Of a stretch of 9,646 nt of DNA, positions 6,070 to 9,646 are shown one piece after another (position 1 is the stretch's first letter; every line of letters starts with the position of its first letter). The stretch lies in the NCBI GenBank assembly GCA_903827085.1, contig CAIKHC010000030.1, positions 1 through 9,646 of the forward strand, in the 5' to 3' direction. Source of the stretch: an uncultured Candidatus Nemicrothrix sp. GTDB lineage: Bacteria > Actinomycetota > Acidimicrobiia > Acidimicrobiales > Acidimicrobilacustridaceae. Both the position numbers and the translations under genes were made by a program. Below the pieces are notes generated by a model, which did no database searches, was not told the origin of the DNA, and saw only the letters and a list, made by a program, of their open reading frames with translations.

Positions 6070-6755
6070 GATTCCTCGATCCAGATCACGGTGGCATGAC
6101 GGGCGGTGTCGGCTCGAGCCCGATGCGAAAAGAATCCACCCGCACACGCTGTGCATACGTCGTCATCAACGTCGACAACAACACCGTTTCGAAGAAGTTC
6201 CGAAATCACTCCGGCGCGTACATCGAGCGCAGGACGGCCGTCACTGGTTTTCGCACGAATTACGGGTCCAAATCTTGCTTCGAGACGATCAAGATCTTCC
6301 GCACCGAACTCGTAGCACTCAGGACCGATGGATGGACCAATGAATGCATGGAGAGGCGCTAAGGAATGGGTCCGCATCGAACGCGCTGCCGATTCGATCA
6401 CGCCAGCCTCGAGCCCCTGCCACCCTGCGTGGACAGCGGCAATAACCCCATCGAGAGACCACAGCACAATCGGAACACAATCAGCTGTCTGAATCGAAAG
6501 TGCAAGATCGGTTCGACGTGTCACTGACGAATCAGCAAGCGCGCCGCATGCATCTTCGAGACCGACGGCATCGACGTCGACACACCCATCGCCGTGCACC
6601 TGGGTAAGCCACACCCACGGGCGATCAACAACCGAGCGGCGACGGGCGTCGAGTTCATGGTCCGCGTCGCCACGAGCAAAATCGCCATCGGTTTCTTCTG
6701 TGCTCCGGACGCGGATCGAGCGCCCGTCGACGAGCGCTCGATCAAAAAACCGCAC
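6066..6755 (-). CDS. pgeF: PgeF/YlmD polyphenol-oxidase (laccase-like) domain protein
   Basis: Member of the DUF152/YfiH family. E. coli PgeF prevents misincorporation of L-Ser into muropeptides, and related enzymes act on purine nucleosides. The 229-residue product has the three expected metal ligands: His54 in TQVHG, Cys93 in TADCVPI and His109 in AVHAGWQG. It also has IGPSIGPECYEFG (139-151) and the C-terminal CTAC..FFSHRAR..ARHATVIWI block. The N-terminal part before QVHG is short, with no clear form of the usual 'SLNL..GD' stretch, so the protein is somewhat smaller than typical members (about 240-260). The start is GTG 6755, 15 nt after the ftsZ stop, with no clear ribosome site. Its stop overlaps the yggS start, so the two are likely coupled. 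Confidence 0.92.
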   Translation of the reverse strand: MRFFDRALVDGRSIRVRSTEETDGDFARGDADHELDARRRSVVDRPWVWLTQVHGDGCVDVDAVGLEDACGALADSSVTRRTDLALSIQTADCVPIVLWSLDGVIAAVHAGWQGLEAGVIESAARSMRTHSLAPLHAFIGPSIGPECYEFGAEDLDRLEARFGPVIRAKTSDGRPALDVRAGVISELLRNGVVVDVDDDVCTACAGGFFSHRARADTARHATVIWIEES

Positions 6756-6762
6756 CGGGCGG
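6744..6762 (-). terminator. Weak terminator-like hairpin over the pgeF start codon
   Basis: On the minus strand CCGC (6759-6762) can pair with GCGG (6750-6753) around a 5-nt loop that contributes to the GTG start, and six T residues (6744-6749) follow at once. The form is that of an intrinsic terminator, but the stem has only 4 bp. If active it would reduce read-through from ftsZ into pgeF. The T run also encodes the Phe-Phe of the PgeF N-terminus, so it may be chance. Confidence 0.25.
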
Positions 6763-6770
6763 AGACGTAA

Positions 6771-7841
6771 CTACTGAAGGAACGACGGGACGTCGAAGTC
6801 ACCGTCGTCATCGAGGTCGTCGTCGGTGGAAAACACGTCACGAGCGATCGGGCGATCGTCACGCGCAGAGCGACCCGGACGAACTTCGCCGTCCCAGCGG
6901 TCGAAACCTGCAGCGATGACGGTGACTCGAACTTCGTCGCCCATTTCGTCGTCGATAACCGTGCCGAAAATGATGTTGGCATCGGCGTGCGCAACACCGT
7001 GAATGATCTCGGCTGCTTCGTTGACCTCGAACAAGCCGAGGTCGCTTCCACCAGCAATGGTGAGAAGGATGCCTCGTGCACCTTCGATGGAGGCTTCGAG
7101 CAACGGTGAGGAAATCGCAGCCTTGGCTGCAGCTACCGCACGGCCTTCGCCTGATCCATAGCCAATGCCCATAAGCGCCGAACCAGCGTCGCTCATGATC
7201 ATCTTGACGTCGGCGAAGTCGGTGTTGATGAGGCCAGGCGTGGTGATGAGGTCGGTGATGCCCTGGACACCCTGCAGGAGGACTTCGTCGGCCATCTTGA
7301 AGGCGTTGAGCACAGAGGTCTTGTCGTTCGAGACCGTCAGCAATCGGTCGTTCGGGATGACAATGAGGGTGTCGACCTTTTCCTTCAAGGTCTTGATGCC
7401 TGTATCGGCCTGAGTCGAACGACGCTTACCTTCGAATCCGAAGGGGCGAGTGACCACACCAATGGTGAGTGCGCCGAGGCTCTTGGCAACCTGTGCGATG
7501 ACGGGAGCTGCACCAGTGCCGGTGCCGCCACCCTTACCGGCGGTGATGAACACCATGTCGGCACCCTTGAGCGCCTCTTCGATTTCATCGATGTGTGCGT
7601 CGGCGGCGGCGCGACCGATGTCGGGATCGGAACCAGCGCCGAGACCCTTGGTGAGATCACGACCAATGTCGAGCTTGACGTCGGCATCGCTCATCAGGAG
7701 CGCCTGAGCATCGGTGTTCACCGCAATGAACTCGACACCCTTGAGTCCGGCGTCGATCATGCGATTGACGGCGTTAACGCCACCACCGCCGACGCCAACG
7801 ACCTTGATCACCGCGAGATAGTTCTGCGGACTGGCGGCCAT
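6771..7841 (-). CDS. ftsZ: Cell division GTPase FtsZ
   Basis: Tubulin homologue that polymerises with GTP into the division ring. The 356-residue product begins [21 protein letters not shown], with the nucleotide-binding [11 protein letters not shown] at 18-28. The tubulin signature is GKGGGTGTG (102-110), and the T7 catalytic loop is NTDFAD (206-211). The globular part ends near AAGFD (310-314). The disordered linker is only about 30 residues and acidic, and the protein ends with the conserved tail DFDVPSFLQ (348-356), the docking site for SepF. Position 103 is Lys where Met or Glu is usual. Start ATG 7841 has AAGGAG (7848-7853) 6 nt upstream, the best ribosome site of the cluster, consistent with high expression. 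The 81-nt gap to ftsQ could carry a promoter, but I found no convincing -35/-10 pair. Confidence 0.98.
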   Translation of the reverse strand: MAASPQNYLAVIKVVGVGGGGVNAVNRMIDAGLKGVEFIAVNTDAQALLMSDADVKLDIGRDLTKGLGAGSDPDIGRAAADAHIDEIEEALKGADMVFITAGKGGGTGTGAAPVIAQVAKSLGALTIGVVTRPFGFEGKRRSTQADTGIKTLKEKVDTLIVIPNDRLLTVSNDKTSVLNAFKMADEVLLQGVQGITDLITTPGLINTDFADVKMIMSDAGSALMGIGYGSGEGRAVAAAKAAISSPLLEASIEGARGILLTIAGGSDLGLFEVNEAAEIIHGVAHADANIIFGTVIDDEMGDEVRVTVIAAGFDRWDGEVRPGRSARDDRPIARDVFSTDDDLDDDGDFDVPSFLQ

Positions 7842-7922
7842 AGGGAGCTCCTTCGAGAGAAAAGCAGGACGAACTTCGGGAAGAGAGAGAAGTACTGGAA
7901 CGACGTTACTCGCCCCATAGGG

Positions 7923-8714
7923 CTATTTCGGGGTTCTCACAACCACAGGGGTCGAGGGATTGACCACATTGACGGTGGCGAGGTCCCGTTGGTCGACCTG
8001 GCCCATCACGGTTCGTAGAGAGTCGACCTTGGCCGGCAGGTCGGTGGGGGGTCCCATAATGACGATGCCCTGGGGCTTCAGCGCCAGATTGAGTGAACCG
8101 TCGGGGGCAGTTGCAATCCCAGCGACTCTGGTTCGCATGCCCGGGGTAAGCAGCGACGCCACCTCGAGGGCACCAGAGACGCCCTCGACGAGCGTTCCGG
8201 GGGCTCCCGCCTCGACCCCGATGAGAACCGTCTCGACACCATCGCCGGAGGTATGGACGCCAATTACTCGGCCAGACCCATCGATCAGCATGGCGACTCC
8301 ATCGGCGGATGCTGCGATCGCTACCGGCACTCGTTCCGACACGGTGACAGTCACCAAACCGTCCCAGTTTCGAACCACTGATGCGGTCTCGATGTAGGGA
8401 AGTTCACGGATACGAGATGCTGCGGCGGAAGTATCGACTTCGAGAAGGGCCTCGCCCGGGCGAAGTCCAGAGATGGCGATGATTTCATCTGCTGTCGTTA
8501 GAACCGCGCCGCGTACCTCGATGCGATCGACATCGAGTAGCGGGGTTCGCGTAATGAACCACGCACCCACGAGCACTGCCGTGACGATCGCTGCGACAAG
8601 CCACCAACGACCACGTCGTCGGCGCTTCTCGGTTTTCACCGCGTCGCGTCTCGCTGCAATGCGCGGATCAATATCGGAAGACGATCCTGATCGATCACGA
8701 AGTCTGATGGCCAT
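7923..8714 (-). CDS. ftsQ: Divisome protein FtsQ (POTRA domain)
   Basis: Single-pass membrane protein of the divisome that links the FtsZ ring to septal peptidoglycan synthesis through FtsB/FtsL. The 263-residue product has a basic cytoplasmic N-terminus with a KTEKRRRRGR cluster (27-36). One membrane segment follows, WWLVAAIVTAVLVGAWFIT (37-55). The POTRA domain covers about 59-130, starting LLDVDRIEVRGAVLTTADEI and including ELPYIETASVVRNWDGLVTVTVSERVP. The remaining FtsQ domain reaches about residue 255. ATG 8714 shares its A with the murB stop (TGATG), and GAGGA (8724-8728) lies 9 nt upstream inside murB, so translation is probably coupled. Position just before ftsZ, with no ftsA between, is the actinobacterial arrangement. 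Confidence 0.93.
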   Translation of the reverse strand: MAIRLRDRSGSSSDIDPRIAARRDAVKTEKRRRRGRWWLVAAIVTAVLVGAWFITRTPLLDVDRIEVRGAVLTTADEIIAISGLRPGEALLEVDTSAAASRIRELPYIETASVVRNWDGLVTVTVSERVPVAIAASADGVAMLIDGSGRVIGVHTSGDGVETVLIGVEAGAPGTLVEGVSGALEVASLLTPGMRTRVAGIATAPDGSLNLALKPQGIVIMGPPTDLPAKVDSLRTVMGQVDQRDLATVNVVNPSTPVVVRTPK

Positions 8715-9646
8715 CAGGCGAAGTCCTCGACCCGTTGAGCACCAGCAGCCGCAGCTCTTTCCGGGGCAAAACCGAGGAAATGAGTTTCCGCGTGGAGATC
8801 GACACCAGTGTGATCGAGCACCTGCGCACGAACCGCTGCCATCAGCGCCGCGACATCGTTGGCCGAACCGCCATCGTCGACCTGAATGAAATTCGCATGT
8901 TTGGTCGACACTTCTGCCGAACCGACTCTGAGTCCTTTCGCCCCGGATTCATCAACGAGCCTGCCGGCAGAGTCGGGGCGAGGGTTCACGAAGACAGAAC
9001 CTGCATTGGCCCCGCCAGGTTGATTTTCACGGCGCCAACGAACGATGTCCGAGATCTCCGCTTCGGCAACAGATCGATCGCCCACGGCAAGCGCAAGTTC
9101 CGCTTCGGTCACGACGAGTGAACGACCAAGCGCCGAGGAGCGGAATCCGAGGCCGAGATCAGCCAACGACAATTGCCTTTGGTCGCCCGTCGCGAGATCC
9201 ACCACTCGCACCGTGACAAGCGATTGCGCCATATCCGAACCGTGACCACCAGCGTTCATGCGAATTGCTCCGCCGATAGAACCCGGAACGCCAACGGCCC
9301 ATTCAAAACCAGTGAGTCCCGCTGCTGCAGTACGTCGGGCGACGACCGGAAGTGGAGCGGCCCCACCAGAGCAAACGGTTGTGCCAGAGATATCGATTGA
9401 CGCGAGACCATCGCCAAGTGTGATGACGATGCCATCGAAACCTTCATCGGCGACGAGGAGGTTCGAACCACGCCCCACCACCGCAAATTGCGCACCGGAT
9501 CTGGCGATCAGTTTTCCGATTGCCTCAAGGTCGGATGCTGATTCGGCTCGAACTCGAATCGAAGCTCGACCACCGACTCGATAGGTCGTGAGTTCGCCAA
9601 GAGGTGCATCGCGTTCACTGCGCTCGCCGAACGCTGTCTCAAGTTC
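8714..9646 (-). CDS. murB: UDP-N-acetylenolpyruvoylglucosamine reductase MurB (5' end outside window)
   Basis: FAD enzyme that reduces UDP-GlcNAc-enolpyruvate to UDP-N-acetylmuramate with NADPH, the second committed step of peptidoglycan synthesis. The frame is open from the stop at 8714 to the window edge, giving 310 residues that begin ELETAFGERSERDAPLGELTTYRVGGRA. TTYRVGG is close to the usual MurB N-terminus, so probably only 10-30 residues are missing. FAD-site marks are VVGRGSNLLVADEGFDG and VGVPGSIGGAIRMNAGGHG. The catalytic block with the proton-donating Ser appears as AGSVFVNPRPDSAG, followed by GAKGLRVGSAEVSTKHANFIQV and the C-terminal LHAETHFLGF, which keeps the expected Glu. The compact form without the extra E. 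coli-type insert suggests type II. MurB is the first visible gene of the cluster; murC or murG may lie beyond the window. Confidence 0.95.
   Translation of the reverse strand, partial: ELETAFGERSERDAPLGELTTYRVGGRASIRVRAESASDLEAIGKLIARSGAQFAVVGRGSNLLVADEGFDGIVITLGDGLASIDISGTTVCSGGAAPLPVVARRTAAAGLTGFEWAVGVPGSIGGAIRMNAGGHGSDMAQSLVTVRVVDLATGDQRQLSLADLGLGFRSSALGRSLVVTEAELALAVGDRSVAEAEISDIVRWRRENQPGGANAGSVFVNPRPDSAGRLVDESGAKGLRVGSAEVSTKHANFIQVDDGGSANDVAALMAAVRAQVLDHTGVDLHAETHFLGFAPERAAAAGAQRVEDFA

Noticed and set aside
6070..6156. Longer YggS start upstream of 6069
   Set aside because: It would overlap pgeF by about 90 nt; ATG 6069 with GAGGAA and the ATGA junction explains the gene fully.
7842..7922. 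ftsZ promoter in the ftsQ-ftsZ gap
   Set aside because: TAACGT and TACTTC resemble -10 boxes, but no -35 stands at a fitting distance; ftsZ may still be transcribed from promoters inside ftsQ or further upstream.
7912..7923. GCCC/GGGC mini-hairpin at the ftsQ stop
   Set aside because: A 4-bp stem with a 4-nt loop and no T tract, common by chance in DNA of this composition.

Overview
The window is a chromosomal housekeeping segment of a moderately GC-rich actinobacterium. Gene content suggests the class Acidimicrobiia (an Ilumatobacter-like lineage), although I cannot confirm the taxon without a search. The evidence is an FtsZ/SepF/DivIVA division set with no ftsA, murB placed directly before ftsQ, the ylm-type block pgeF-yggS-sepF-yggT-divIVA, GTG starts, -10 elements of the TAnnnT form, and possible leaderless genes.

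Layout. Positions 1-185 (minus strand) hold the 5' end of a gene whose product begins with a Lys/Ala/Pro repeat tail. Synteny suggests a TraR/DksA-type zinc-finger protein. A divergent intergenic region (186-294) carries a convincing promoter for it. Positions 295-3372 (plus strand) encode isoleucyl-tRNA synthetase. A short convergent gap (3373-3468) holds an intrinsic terminator oriented for the minus strand. From 3469 to the window end everything is on the minus strand, in transcription order murB (5' end outside the window), ftsQ, ftsZ, pgeF, yggS, sepF, yggT, divIVA. Junctions are tight: murB/ftsQ overlap as TGATG, pgeF/yggS as ATGA, and sepF/yggT are 9 nt apart. Wider gaps before ftsZ, sepF and divIVA are where internal promoters could lie.

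How the genes work together. MurB makes UDP-N-acetylmuramate for peptidoglycan. PgeF is thought to keep wrongly built precursors out of the wall. FtsZ forms the division ring, SepF tethers it to the membrane in place of FtsA, and FtsQ links the ring to septal wall synthesis. YggT and DivIVA act at the membrane, DivIVA as a pole/septum scaffold for wall growth. YggS balances pyridoxal phosphate.

Most notable points. IleRS has GLHH where class I synthetases have HxGH, a swap linked to very high mupirocin resistance in type 2 IleRS. ileS also lies on the strand opposite to the division cluster, whereas in Streptomyces, as I recall it, the same neighbours are co-oriented. No mobile element, CRISPR array, tRNA or rRNA was seen, and I found no clearly new multi-gene system.
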